64,000 nucleotides of DNA, taken from contig NZ_MDGL01000007.1 of NCBI RefSeq assembly GCF_002742265.1, forward strand, positions 148,506 to 212,505, given 5' to 3'. Positions 27,492 to 36,990 of the stretch are shown here, piece after piece. The stretch comes from Maribacter sp. 4G9. GTDB taxonomy: Bacteria > Bacteroidota > Bacteroidia > Flavobacteriales > Flavobacteriaceae. Position 1 is the first letter of the stretch, and every line of letters begins with the position of its first letter. The translations under genes and the position numbers were made by a program. Under the pieces are notes generated by a model, which was not told the origin of the DNA, did not search any database, and saw nothing but the letters and a program-made list of their open reading frames with translations.

Positions 27492-28355
27492 TTGGACAAA
27501 GAGCTTATAGAACATCTCAACTATATTCTATGCATAAAAATAGAGCGGGTTTCGCGGGTTTCCGGAGGGGATATATCCAAGGCCTATTTGTTGGAGTCCG
27601 AAACTGAAAGGTTCTTTTGTAAGCTTAATACCGAGAAAATGGCGTTATCCATGTTCACTGCGGAAAAAAATGCACTTCATGCCCTGTTGAAAACAGGAGC
27701 CATAGCCGCTCCACAGCCCTTTCAGGTTGAACCTTACAAAGACGGTGCCTTTATCCTGATGGAATACATTGAGAGTAAAAGAGCGAATACTGAGGACATG
27801 ACTCTTTTTGGGCGCCAACTTGCAAAACTACACCAAGCATCGGTCAAAAATGAGTTTGGTCTGGAGGAAGATAATTTTATAGGCAGTTTGCCCCAATCCA
27901 ACAAAAAGGATTTGGACTGGGCTAGATTTTATGTGGAAGAACGAATGCTTCCCCAATTAAAATTAGCTTTTGACAAGGGGTTATTGGGGAGTGATGAAAT
28001 CCCTTCAGAAGATACGATGATGATGGTCTGTACCGATATGTTTCCCAAAGTATCCCCTTCTTTACTGCTTGGGGATTTGTGGAGCGGTAATTATTTAATT
28101 TCAAACCATGGGGTTCCTTTTTTAATAGACCCCGCAGTTTATCGGGGACATCACGAAGTAGATATTGCCATGACAAAGCTTTTTGGAGGTTTTGGGGATT
28201 CCTTTTATAGGGCATACAGAGAAATCATGCCTCCTGAACCGGGTGAAAACGAACGAACGGATTTGTATCAACTGTACTATCTCCTCGTGCATTTAAACCT
28301 GTTTGGGAATTCTTATAAACCAGCTGTCAAAAGAATTTTAGCTACTTACTTTTAG
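27492..28355 (+). CDS. Fructosamine/ketosamine-3-kinase family protein
   Basis: 287 residues from a TTG start 7 bp after the preceding gene; the first in-frame ATG would remove the glycine-rich loop region. The aminoglycoside-phosphotransferase-like fold shows VSGGDISKAYLL, FCKLN (ATP Lys), LLGDLWSGN (catalytic Asp) and DPAVYRGHHEVDIAMTKLFGGF, a signature of the fructosamine kinase family. The family phosphorylates ketosamines on glycated proteins or amino acids, initiating deglycation. It is cytoplasmic. It belongs to the plus-strand run from 25025. Confidence 0.9.
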   Translation: MDKELIEHLNYILCIKIERVSRVSGGDISKAYLLESETERFFCKLNTEKMALSMFTAEKNALHALLKTGAIAAPQPFQVEPYKDGAFILMEYIESKRANTEDMTLFGRQLAKLHQASVKNEFGLEEDNFIGSLPQSNKKDLDWARFYVEERMLPQLKLAFDKGLLGSDEIPSEDTMMMVCTDMFPKVSPSLLLGDLWSGNYLISNHGVPFLIDPAVYRGHHEVDIAMTKLFGGFGDSFYRAYREIMPPEPGENERTDLYQLYYLLVHLNLFGNSYKPAVKRILATYF

Positions 28356-28390
28356 GCTTTTGGTTATCTTTATTTCAAACTCGATCCTTC

Positions 28391-30607
28391 ATGAAAATAG
28401 TAAACTACCTTGGGGCGATCCCACAAGGCATTCGCAAGAAACAAATTTTTGATTTCGAGGCAAGCCTCGGGGTAATATGCCCTTTGGCGGTGCCAATTAA
28501 AATAAGTACCGTCTTTTTACTTTCCCTCGTTTTGGTTTCCTGCGAAACGGAAAAAACAACAGCAACAGCAAAAAAGGAATATGCCACTTGGTCATCCTAC
28601 TTGGGAGATTCTGGAAGAACCCATTTTTCAACGTTGTCCCAAATAAACAAAGAAAATGTGGAAAGGCTTAAATTGGCTTGGACCTATGAAGCGGAGGATT
28701 GGGGTCAAATGCAAATGAACCCCATCGTGGTGGATTCAATCCTATATGGCGTGACAGCAGCCCTTAGAGTCGTGGCCCTCCAATCAGGAACCGGGGAGGA
28801 ACTTTGGCAGTTTGGGGATTCCGTTAAAGTTTGGCATTCCACGAGTCGTGGCGTTTCCTATTGGTCCAAAGGAGAGGACAAAAGGATTCTTTGTACTCGT
28901 GGTGCCTATCTCTATGCTCTGGATGCCTTAAGCGGTAAACCCATAGCATCCTTTGGTGAGAATGGCAGAATTGATTTACGCTCAGGTATGGACGAAAGTG
29001 CCCAAAACAAGTTTGTCATCTCCAATACCCCGGGCACAGTTTTTAAGGACTTGATTGTAATGCCGCTTCGGGTATCGGAAGGAGTGGGGGCGGCTCCTGG
29101 AGATATAATGGCTTTCAACATCATTACCGGCAAGCTGGAATGGTCCTTTCACACCATACCTCGTCCCGGTGAATTTGGCCATGAGACCTGGGAAGATTCC
29201 ACGGCCTATAAAAGCCCCCTTGTGGGAGCGGCCAATAATTGGGCCGGCATGGCCGTAGACGAGGAGGCTGAAATCATTTATGTGCCCACTGGCTCGGCTG
29301 CGCCGGACTTTTACGGAGGTGTCCGGCTTGGACAGAACTTGTTTTCCAACTCGCTATTGGCCTTAAATGCGAATACGGGAGTACGGCTTTGGCACTTTCA
29401 GTTTACCCATCATGATATTTGGGACCGTGATCCACCTGCTCCGCCCAACCTGTTGATGGTGGAAAGGGACGGTAAAAAAATACCCGCAGTGGCCCAAGTG
29501 ACCAAGCAGGGATATGTTTTCGTGTTTAACCGGTTGACGGGCGAGCCGCTTTTTGACATAGAGGAAATACCGTTTCCCAAATCGGAATTGGAAGGGGAAG
29601 AAACTTGGGCCACACAACCCATACCCAAAAGTCCAAAACCCTTTGCAAGGCTTTCCCAAGAGCTCACGGAGGCGAATATTAGTCCGTTTGCGGAAAACAG
29701 AGATGAGTTATTGGACGTCTTTGCTTCGGCGGACAAAAGATTTTATGCCCCACCAAATATTGCTCCTGTTCTATTGTTGCCTGGTTATGACGGGGCTGCA
29801 GAATGGGGTGGGGCCTCTGTAGATCCGGAAGATGGAATTCTTTATGTTAATTCCAACGAAATGGCTTGGATGCTGGGTGTTATTGAAAATAATGAAGAGG
29901 CTTATGACGGCCCCTTGGGCGAAAGTACCTATCAAAAATATTGCGTAACCTGTCATCAACCTGATAGAAAAGGAAATGTGGGCAGTGGTTATCCCTCGTT
30001 GCTTGACGTGCAACTACGGAAGGAAAAAAACGAAGTGTCACAGATCATTACCAACGGAAAAGGAATGATGACCGGTTTTCCCCAACTTTCCAAGGAAGAA
30101 ATGGACGCCTTATTACTGTTTCTTTTTGATGAAGAAATAAAACACACCGTTGCGGATGAGATTGCCCAAAATACCGAAACACAAGAAAAATACAAACATG
30201 CCGGATATACCAAGTTCTTGGACAGCAATGGTCTTCCTGCAATTAATCCTCCTTGGGGTACGATGCATGCCATCGATTTGAATACCGGAAACTTTAAATG
30301 GTCCATTCCCTTTGGCAACACTCCGGAGTTGGGGAAAGAGGGTATAGGTACGGGAACGGAAAATTATGGCGGTGCCGTGGTTACGGAAAATGGCCTGTTG
30401 TTCATTGCAGCGACAAAAGATGGGTTTTTCAGGGCTTTTGATAAGGAAAATGGCACTCTTCTTTGGGAATATGAGCTGCCGGCTCCGGCATTCGCCACGC
30501 CCGCCATGTACGAGTTTAACGGAAAGCAGTATATTGCCATTGCTTGTGGTGGGGAGAAACTCGGTACCAAAAAAGGAAATAAAATAATTGCCTTTGCCCT
30601 ACCCTAA
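28391..30607 (+). CDS. PQQ-dependent dehydrogenase with inserted cytochrome c domain, lipoprotein
   Basis: 738 residues as read from 28391. An alternative GTG at 28490 would place the start just before a lipoprotein-type signal ending LVLVSC, which is more natural; the first 33 residues may not be translated. The beta-propeller carries quinoprotein blades (WAGMAVDEE, WHFQFTHHDIWDRDPPAPP, GYDGAAEWGGASVDP). A CxxCH haem c site sits in YQKYCVTCHQPDRKG. It oxidises an alcohol or sugar in the periplasm and passes electrons to the respiratory chain. It follows the ketosamine kinase gene by 35 bp. Confidence 0.88.
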   Translation: MKIVNYLGAIPQGIRKKQIFDFEASLGVICPLAVPIKISTVFLLSLVLVSCETEKTTATAKKEYATWSSYLGDSGRTHFSTLSQINKENVERLKLAWTYEAEDWGQMQMNPIVVDSILYGVTAALRVVALQSGTGEELWQFGDSVKVWHSTSRGVSYWSKGEDKRILCTRGAYLYALDALSGKPIASFGENGRIDLRSGMDESAQNKFVISNTPGTVFKDLIVMPLRVSEGVGAAPGDIMAFNIITGKLEWSFHTIPRPGEFGHETWEDSTAYKSPLVGAANNWAGMAVDEEAEIIYVPTGSAAPDFYGGVRLGQNLFSNSLLALNANTGVRLWHFQFTHHDIWDRDPPAPPNLLMVERDGKKIPAVAQVTKQGYVFVFNRLTGEPLFDIEEIPFPKSELEGEETWATQPIPKSPKPFARLSQELTEANISPFAENRDELLDVFASADKRFYAPPNIAPVLLLPGYDGAAEWGGASVDPEDGILYVNSNEMAWMLGVIENNEEAYDGPLGESTYQKYCVTCHQPDRKGNVGSGYPSLLDVQLRKEKNEVSQIITNGKGMMTGFPQLSKEEMDALLLFLFDEEIKHTVADEIAQNTETQEKYKHAGYTKFLDSNGLPAINPPWGTMHAIDLNTGNFKWSIPFGNTPELGKEGIGTGTENYGGAVVTENGLLFIAATKDGFFRAFDKENGTLLWEYELPAPAFATPAMYEFNGKQYIAIACGGEKLGTKKGNKIIAFALP

Positions 30608-30632
30608 TGGCTTAAGAACAAACTGACCAACG

Positions 30633-32120
30633 ATGTTAACACTATTTGAGCGCGCCAAAAGCTTTGGAGAAAGAAAGGCTATATCCTCCAATAATCAAGA
30701 TTATACCTACGACCAGCTTATAGCTTCTTCCAATGCTGTAGCTTCTAATTTGTTGGGTAATTCCACCGATTTAAATGAGGGTAGAATCACCTTTTTGGTG
30801 CCTCCCTCTTTTGAATATACGACGATTCAATGGGGGATATGGAAAGCTGGCGGAATCGCCGTGCCTTTGTGTGTTCTTCATCCCTTGCCCTCTATACAAT
30901 ATGTGTTGGAGGATACCCAAGCTAAAATGGTCATTGCACATGGGGATTTCATTGAATTTTTGAAACCTTTGGAGAGTGAACTGGGGATTTCAGTAGTTCC
31001 TATGGAAGCGATGTTTGCTGAAAATAATTCTAGTCTGCCCGATCTGTCACCGGATAGAAGAGCCATGATTCTATATACCAGTGGTACGACAAGTAAACCC
31101 AAAGGAGTAGTTACGACACATGCCAATATTGAGGCACAAATTACGGCCTTGGTAGAGGCCTGGGAATGGGAAAAGGACGACTACATTCTTAATATTCTAC
31201 CTTTACATCATGTCCATGGAATTATCAATGTGATGAGCTGTGCACTTTGGAGCGGAGCATGTTGTGAGTTTTTGCCAAAGTTCAACGAGGAAAAGGTTTG
31301 GGAAATTATTTGCTCTGGAAGGCTCACCCTTTTTATGGCAGTCCCTACGATTTATTATAAGCTAATTGCCTTTTGGGACGACGCAAACGAAGAGGAAAAG
31401 AAAAAGATGTCCGAAGCAGCATCCAAGCTTAGGTTAATGGTTTCAGGGTCTGCCGCACTTCCTGTACCTGTGCTTGAAAAATGGAGGTCCATTTCCGGCC
31501 AAACACTTTTGGAACGTTATGGAATGACGGAAATTGGCATGGGCCTATCCAATTCCTATCAAGGGGAACGAAGGCCTGGCCATGTGGGCTTGCCCTTGCC
31601 AACGGTTGAAATGCGCCTGGTAGACCAAGATAACAATCCGGTAGAAGCCAATGAACCAGGGGAGTTCCAAATAAAAGGGCCTAGTGTGTTCAAGGAATAT
31701 TGGCAAAAACCCGATGCAACGGAAAAAGCGTTTACAGAAGACGGCTGGTTCATTACGGGCGATATCGGCATGCTGAACAACGGACTTTACAGGATTTTAG
31801 GTAGGGATAGTGTAGATATTATTAAGTCCGGCGGCTATAAGATTTCGGCCTTGGAAATAGAGGACGTCATGCGAAAACATGACTTTATAAACGACTGTGC
31901 CGTTGTTGGGTTGCCCGATGAAGAGTGGGGCGAGGTCATTGCGGCGTGTATTGTTCCTTCCAACGAAGGACTAGATACCGAGGAGTTGAGCTCTTGGCTA
32001 AAGACCCTTTTGCCCGGTTATAAAATTCCGAGGAAATATATAAAAATAACTGAGTTGCCAAGGAACGTCTTGGGCAAAGTGACGAAAAACGAGGTAAAAA
32101 AGCTGTTCGAAACCAAATAA
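30633..32120 (+). CDS. AMP-forming acyl-CoA synthetase, malonyl-CoA synthetase-like
   Basis: 495 residues. The adenylation motifs are visible: the P-loop ILYTSGTTSKPKG, RYGMTEIGM, the GDIGMLNNG region and the C-terminal LPRNVLGKVTKNE with the catalytic Lys. Length and motif layout fit the small-acid CoA ligases, closest in style to the malonyl-CoA synthetase (ACSF3/MatB) branch, but the acid is uncertain. It forms acyl-CoA from acid, ATP and CoA. It lies 25 bp after the dehydrogenase gene and 8 bp before a tiny membrane-protein gene and a symporter, so uptake and activation of a carboxylate is a reasonable idea. Confidence 0.9.
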   Translation: MLTLFERAKSFGERKAISSNNQDYTYDQLIASSNAVASNLLGNSTDLNEGRITFLVPPSFEYTTIQWGIWKAGGIAVPLCVLHPLPSIQYVLEDTQAKMVIAHGDFIEFLKPLESELGISVVPMEAMFAENNSSLPDLSPDRRAMILYTSGTTSKPKGVVTTHANIEAQITALVEAWEWEKDDYILNILPLHHVHGIINVMSCALWSGACCEFLPKFNEEKVWEIICSGRLTLFMAVPTIYYKLIAFWDDANEEEKKKMSEAASKLRLMVSGSAALPVPVLEKWRSISGQTLLERYGMTEIGMGLSNSYQGERRPGHVGLPLPTVEMRLVDQDNNPVEANEPGEFQIKGPSVFKEYWQKPDATEKAFTEDGWFITGDIGMLNNGLYRILGRDSVDIIKSGGYKISALEIEDVMRKHDFINDCAVVGLPDEEWGEVIAACIVPSNEGLDTEELSSWLKTLLPGYKIPRKYIKITELPRNVLGKVTKNEVKKLFETK

Positions 32121-32127
32121 CCAAATT

Positions 32128-32247
32128 ATGGATATTCTAACCTGGGTTCCCTATGCGGGAATTTTAATTCTAATCATCATCAATGCGATACTTGTCCTTA
32201 AAAGGGATATCAATGTAGAGGAAAACGACCATAATCCGGAGCACTGA
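32128..32247 (+). CDS. 39-aa single-helix membrane protein (possible symporter accessory protein)
   Basis: A short gene: ATG at 32128, TGA at 32245-32247, giving 39 residues with one hydrophobic helix (WVPYAGILILIIINAILVL) followed by a charged tail (KRDINVEENDHNPEH). It starts 8 bp after the acyl-CoA synthetase and its stop overlaps the start of the symporter frame (TGATG at 32245-32249). Such 30-45-residue proteins encoded directly before sodium:solute symporters are known as small accessory proteins. Its role is inferred from position only. Confidence 0.6.
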   Translation: MDILTWVPYAGILILIIINAILVLKRDINVEENDHNPEH

Positions 32248-33767
32248 TGGAATACTTTTACGAGCACTATGTAACCCTTATTTTAACGGCAATATATGTG
32301 GGCGGATGCCTTTATATCGGCTGGTTTTTTTAAAAGAAGGCTTCGGAGGGTGTTGAAGGTTTTTATGTGGCCAAAAGGGAAATTCCGGGATGGGTGATCT
32401 CATTGGCTTTTTTTTCAACCTCGGCCAGTACGAACACCTATATAGGCCAGGCAGGGAAATCTTTTGAGCTGGGACTTTCTTGGGCTTGGATGGGTTTTAT
32501 TTGGACTTTTTTCTGTGTTATCTCATGGCAACTTTTAGGACCCAAAATGCGATTTCAAACCGCTAGATTAAAATCCTTTACCATCCCCGATTATTTTCAT
32601 TTACGCTATAAAAGTTCCTTGGCACAAACCATAAGAGTACTTTCCGCCGTAATCATCCTCTTTGCAACGCTTTGGTATATGGTAGGCATCGCCAAAGGAT
32701 GCGCCCACGTGCTTACGTCCGTTTTGGATATTCCCTACGAATATGGTTCCTTCACCATTATTGCCGTAACCTGTGCCTACACCATTTGGGGTGGCATGTA
32801 TAGTGTTTTATGGACCGATGCCATACAAGGTATCATTATGTTCGGGGTGGCCATTTTAATGTTGGCCATTCCTTTTATGTATGTCGGCGGGGTGGATAAT
32901 TTGTTTGAAACCATCTCAAATACGGAACACTTGACCAAAGCGGGTGAACGTATCAAATCCGGGTTAGTGACCTTTGGGGAATTGGTCTCGTTTTTATACA
33001 TCCTTGGAATCGGCCTTGCCGTAGGGATGAAGCAAATTTCTGAACCCAAAAACCTCATCCGTTTCTATTCGGTCAATAATTCCAAAAGTATGCGGTTCGC
33101 CATGATATGGACACCAGTTTTTTTAGGTGTTTCCCTAGTCTGTGTTATGGGTCTAGGAGCTTTGGTGCATGGCATGACAACACCGGAAGAAGCCAACTAT
33201 CTCATAAACCATACGGATGAAGTCGTCGGGTTTATGCTGGATAAGTTTGACAATAAATTGGTGAGCGGCATCTGTGTTGCCGGATTGTTTGCCGCCGGAA
33301 TGTCCTCTTTGGCTTCGGTCATCATCATTATCGGGACGGCATTTGTGAAGGATATTTGGCATGTGGCCAAGCCCATGAAAGAATCTAAAATAATACCTAG
33401 AACAAAGTGCTTCATGGCCTTTTATTGCTTAATGGTGTTTTTATTAACGCTTTACCCTATTGCCGGTATTGTAGAGCTTACCGCATTTGCCGGTGCGGTT
33501 TTCGCCGCAAGTTTTTTTCCTGCTATTTTTGGTGGACTCTATTTAAAATGGGGAACGGACTTGGGCGCCTTGACCTCTATGATCGTGGGGATATTGACCA
33601 ACATTGTTTGGCGTTTTGTTTTTAGGTTCAACTACGAATCCTTAAAGGATATTCATGAAATAATACCCGCATTTATTATTTCTATGCTCACGTATGTAGT
33701 GGTGAGTCTTATGACCAAAAGTCGCAAACCAGATGAGGCCCATTTAGACCATGTTTTTGGGCGTTGA
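32247..33767 (+). pseudogene. Sodium:solute symporter (SSS family) interrupted by an in-frame TAA at codon 29
   Basis: The frame from ATG 32247 encodes the expected first helix (MEYFYEHYVTLILTAIYVGG ... IGWFF), then TAA at 32331-32333, then continues in the same frame through the usual SSS linker (KKASEGVEGFYVAKREIPGW) and twelve further hydrophobic segments to 33767. A restart at GTG 32367 would give 466 residues lacking the first helix and linker. Reading across the stop gives about 506, the normal family size. No indel is needed, so this is a point nonsense change (AAA or similar to TAA), a base-call error or read-through. The SSS signature SFFPAIFGGLY/WGT region is intact. Substrate unknown, perhaps the acid activated by the upstream synthetase. 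Confidence 0.75.
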
Positions 33768-34042
33768 TACGGGAGGTTTTAGAGAATATGAGAAAAAACG
33801 CATAAGTAAATGTTCAAAATTCCAAACTGCAAATCCCAAATTTCAAAAAGGCAGTTTGATATGAAGTGGCCATTCCGACTCCGCTCGAGATTAGAGCTCT
33901 ACAAGATTATTGAGGAAGTATGTTGAAAATCATTCAAATCCTGCCGTTTGTTAATCTGGTTCACGTTAATTGATCGTCAATTCTTGAAATACTCCATGTT
34001 TCCTCCAATATGTCGTTGTGTTGCTAGTTCCTCATTGATTTA
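33768..34042. other. Intergenic region with a possible decayed repeat
   Basis: 275 bp between the convergent symporter and sulfatase genes. CATTCCGACTCCGCTCGAGA at 33871-33890 resembles one half of the common Flavobacteriia palindromic repeat containing TTTCGACTGCGCTCGAAA, but the partner half is not evident. A perfect small hairpin TTGATT-TATT-AATCAA (34035-34050) overlaps the sulfatase stop codon and could be a weak terminator. No gene is seen. Confidence 0.4.
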
Positions 34043-35578
34043 TTAATCAAGGCATCGTACTTCCTTAAAACCACCACCGTCTCTAACAAGCTGTTTATAC
34101 GCTTGGATTTCTTTGGATATGTTCTTGTTTTCCATCTGATAGTTTGGTGTGTACAAGACCCGGTCCCAATAGGGTGTTTTTGGGTCTTTGGCGCGTAAAT
34201 CGCCGGTAGCCTCCATCCATTGCGCCAATTCCTCCCGCAGGGTTTCCAAGACCTTGACATATCCTGGATCAGTGGCTACATTTTCCAAATTATAAGGGTC
34301 GTTTGCGAGCACATATAATTCTTCATCGGGCCTTTTTCCAAACGCCCATTGAAAATAGGGTTTCCCTTTGTAGCTTTCTTTGTGCTGCATGATGAGGTAT
34401 TTGGTAATGGAATTGTCCACGTCCCCATATTGCCCCACGGATTGATGTACGGTTGGATCCCCGGCTGGCCATCTGTCCGGTTCAAAATTTCGAATATATA
34501 AGTACTCATGGGTTCGCACTGCGCGGGAAGGATAACTTAGATTGCCCTTACGTACATTGGCGTGGCGCTCCCGTTCCAAAAAAACTTTGTCGTGTACTCC
34601 CTTTGTTTCATCGGAATTAAACAAAGACATTAAGGATGTACCGCTAAATTCCTTTTCGGGGGGCAATCCTGCCGCTTCCAACAAAGTGGGTGCAAAATCT
34701 ATGAAGTTTACAAAGTCGGCAATACGCCGTCCGCCTTCGATATGTCCCTTCCAATACATGGCCAAAGGCATTCGGGTTCCATAATCGTATAGATTGGCCT
34801 TGGCCCTGGGAAAGGGCATCCCGTTATCGCTGGTCATGATGACCAAGGTGTTTTCCAAAAGCCCTTCCTGTTGAAGCTGTTCCAAAATATTCCCACACTC
34901 ACGGTCAAAACGTTCCACCTCAAAATAGTAATCCAGGATATCGTTCCGTACACAGGAAACATCCGGCAAGAATCCGGGTACGGTAACTAGGTTGCCATCC
35001 ATCCCCATTTTAACGCCGGCATTGGTTTCATAATCCCTGTGCGGGTCTTGGCTCCCGAACCAAAAGGCAAAGGGCCGATTATTCTCTCTGGCTTCCAAAA
35101 AAGCCTTGAAATTATCATAATCCTTGCCCGCAGGGTTATGGGTATAGCCTCCTGCTTCAAAATCACCCGGGCCCCAACCCTTTCTGCTTTTGCCCGTATG
35201 GTAGCCGTTAGATTCCAAAACACGCATCCAGTTGGTGAATTTGGAAGGTATTACAGACCAAAGGTTTCCGGCACTTTCCAATTGGTGCGGGTATTTTCCC
35301 AACAATATGCTAGCACGTGAAGGTGAACAGGAAGGAGCGGCACAGTAGGCGTTTTCGAAAACGGCCCCGTTTTTCGCCAAACCATCAAAGGTTGGGGTGC
35401 GGACTACCTTGTCCCCGTATACGCCTGCATGGGGATAGGACCAATCATCCGCTATCATAAAAAGGATATTGGGCGGCTTGGAAACCTGATTCTGTTGGGC
35501 ATGGCACGAAATTGAAAACAAAAGGAGAAATAACAGGGAAACGATATTTTTAAAATGAAGCTGATGTCCTAGTTCCAT
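34043..35578 (-). CDS. Exported sulfatase (formylglycine-dependent, Cys type)
   Basis: 511 residues. The signal peptide ends at CHAQ. Metal-binding DD is in LFMIADDWSYPH; the modification motif is C-S-P-S-R in APSCSPSRASILLG, where Cys becomes formylglycine. The canonical LTG after the motif is LLG here, a small departure. Later MTSDNGMPFPR provides the DN metal ligands. It hydrolyses sulfate esters, probably of marine polysaccharides. No anaerobic sulfatase-maturing enzyme or FGE lies in the window. It stands alone with respect to neighbours, 116 bp downstream of the NlpC/P60 gene on the same strand. Confidence 0.92.
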   Translation of the reverse strand: MELGHQLHFKNIVSLLFLLLFSISCHAQQNQVSKPPNILFMIADDWSYPHAGVYGDKVVRTPTFDGLAKNGAVFENAYCAAPSCSPSRASILLGKYPHQLESAGNLWSVIPSKFTNWMRVLESNGYHTGKSRKGWGPGDFEAGGYTHNPAGKDYDNFKAFLEARENNRPFAFWFGSQDPHRDYETNAGVKMGMDGNLVTVPGFLPDVSCVRNDILDYYFEVERFDRECGNILEQLQQEGLLENTLVIMTSDNGMPFPRAKANLYDYGTRMPLAMYWKGHIEGGRRIADFVNFIDFAPTLLEAAGLPPEKEFSGTSLMSLFNSDETKGVHDKVFLERERHANVRKGNLSYPSRAVRTHEYLYIRNFEPDRWPAGDPTVHQSVGQYGDVDNSITKYLIMQHKESYKGKPYFQWAFGKRPDEELYVLANDPYNLENVATDPGYVKVLETLREELAQWMEATGDLRAKDPKTPYWDRVLYTPNYQMENKNISKEIQAYKQLVRDGGGFKEVRCLD

Positions 35579-35694
35579 ATCCTTTGAATTTATTGTTGGC
35601 TCTTTTAAATATACAACAAAAGAAAAAAGGATATATAGTGCCGAAGCAAGGTAAAACCGAGTGACACAGCGGCTAACCTTGAAATTCCTTTTTG

Positions 35695-36879
35695 TTAATC
35701 CTTGAACAACGCTGTTTGCACTAAATCGATCAACAAGTCGTCACGCTCCTTAAAAACCCGTTTGGTCCTTAGGTACCTGTTAATGTTGTATTCATCAAAA
35801 TTATCGGCATCCTTGTCCATACTGCCAATTCGAACTCGGTCCGATGCATGTATAAATTCATTGTTCCCGATCCACATACCCACGTGCACCACTTTTTCGG
35901 CTGTGGAATCCGTTGCTTTTTTTCCAAAGAACAAAAGGTCTCCTTTTTGAAGTTGGTCAAAGCTCCTAACGGAATCAACGGAAATTCCGGCATGGACCTG
36001 CTGCGAGGCATCCCTGGGTAAAATGACCCCGTTTAGAAAATATATGGTTTTGGTGAAGCCACTGCAATCCATGCCCTTGGTGGAAGTTCCTCCCCATAAA
36101 TATGGCACTCCCATAAGGGTCTTGGCCGTTTCCACTAGCGACTCCCGGGTGCCGTCCAACTCATGTAACCAGATATCATATGGTTTTGCCTCGTCCTTTT
36201 TAATGAAGCCTTCCCTGCCATCGGGGAAACGAACCTGAAAGAAATCCATTCCTTCGCCGGTTGTTTCCAAAATATTGCCCGCAACCAGGTCGGACACCCT
36301 AATTTGCGCTTGGATTCCAGAAAAAGCATGTCCATAGGTATTCGTGTAGATGATTTTTTTGAAGTTCATCCAGCTGGCCAATTCCGCATCGGTCATTACC
36401 GTAATCTCGCCGGCATTTACCCAAGAAAGGTACTTGTCCGGTGTCTGGATATAATACCATCCTCCCTCCTTTTTCCAAACTTTCAAAGGTGTTCCCAAGG
36501 TTGCCTGTGTGGCAAGCTCTGCCGAGTGTTTGGGTTCACTGCGCAGGTTGGCCACAGAAATGTTGACCACGGCGTTGTGTTTGCCCTCCAAACTTTCGCC
36601 GGGCAGAATCTGTATGCTATCGGTATAAACAACGTTGGCCTTCTTTAGTTTTTCTTTAAGGGCACCAACCGCATCGGGTAGATTGCTTTCCCCTTTGAGG
36701 ATCCAGCCCCTTGTGTTTTGAACGCCCTCCACCCTGAAAAGCGCCACTCTTTTATCCGGAGCAAAAGTTTTCCTAATTTCCTCTATATAACCTTGGATGT
36801 CCTTTTCGTCCCTTAGATTTTCTTGACATCCCAGATTCAATAACATCAAGAGAACGAGTACTTTATGGCTAAACCGCAT
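35695..36879 (-). CDS. NlpC/P60 (C40) peptidase lipoprotein with SH3b domains
   Basis: 394 residues. The lipobox is LNLGC at about 14-18. Bacterial SH3-like domains follow (about 105-245, AVVNISVANLRSEP, GTPLKVWKKEGGWYYIQTPD), then the NlpC/P60 catalytic domain (about 255-375) with the Cys in GMDCSGFTKTIYF and the His in KVVHVGMWIG. It should cleave muropeptide stems (gamma-D-Glu-diamino acid bond) in the periplasm or salvage pathway. The upstream gap to the methyltransferase gene is divergent. Confidence 0.9.
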   Translation of the reverse strand: MRFSHKVLVLLMLLNLGCQENLRDEKDIQGYIEEIRKTFAPDKRVALFRVEGVQNTRGWILKGESNLPDAVGALKEKLKKANVVYTDSIQILPGESLEGKHNAVVNISVANLRSEPKHSAELATQATLGTPLKVWKKEGGWYYIQTPDKYLSWVNAGEITVMTDAELASWMNFKKIIYTNTYGHAFSGIQAQIRVSDLVAGNILETTGEGMDFFQVRFPDGREGFIKKDEAKPYDIWLHELDGTRESLVETAKTLMGVPYLWGGTSTKGMDCSGFTKTIYFLNGVILPRDASQQVHAGISVDSVRSFDQLQKGDLLFFGKKATDSTAEKVVHVGMWIGNNEFIHASDRVRIGSMDKDADNFDEYNINRYLRTKRVFKERDDLLIDLVQTALFKD

Positions 36880-36990
36880 TTGCTTTTTTTGTAAAAATAA
36901 AAAATCCGCTCCTTTTTACTTGAATTGGTATTTGGATCAACGTATATAATTTGGCTACATTAGCGATAATGAAACCCTTAAAGTAACTTT

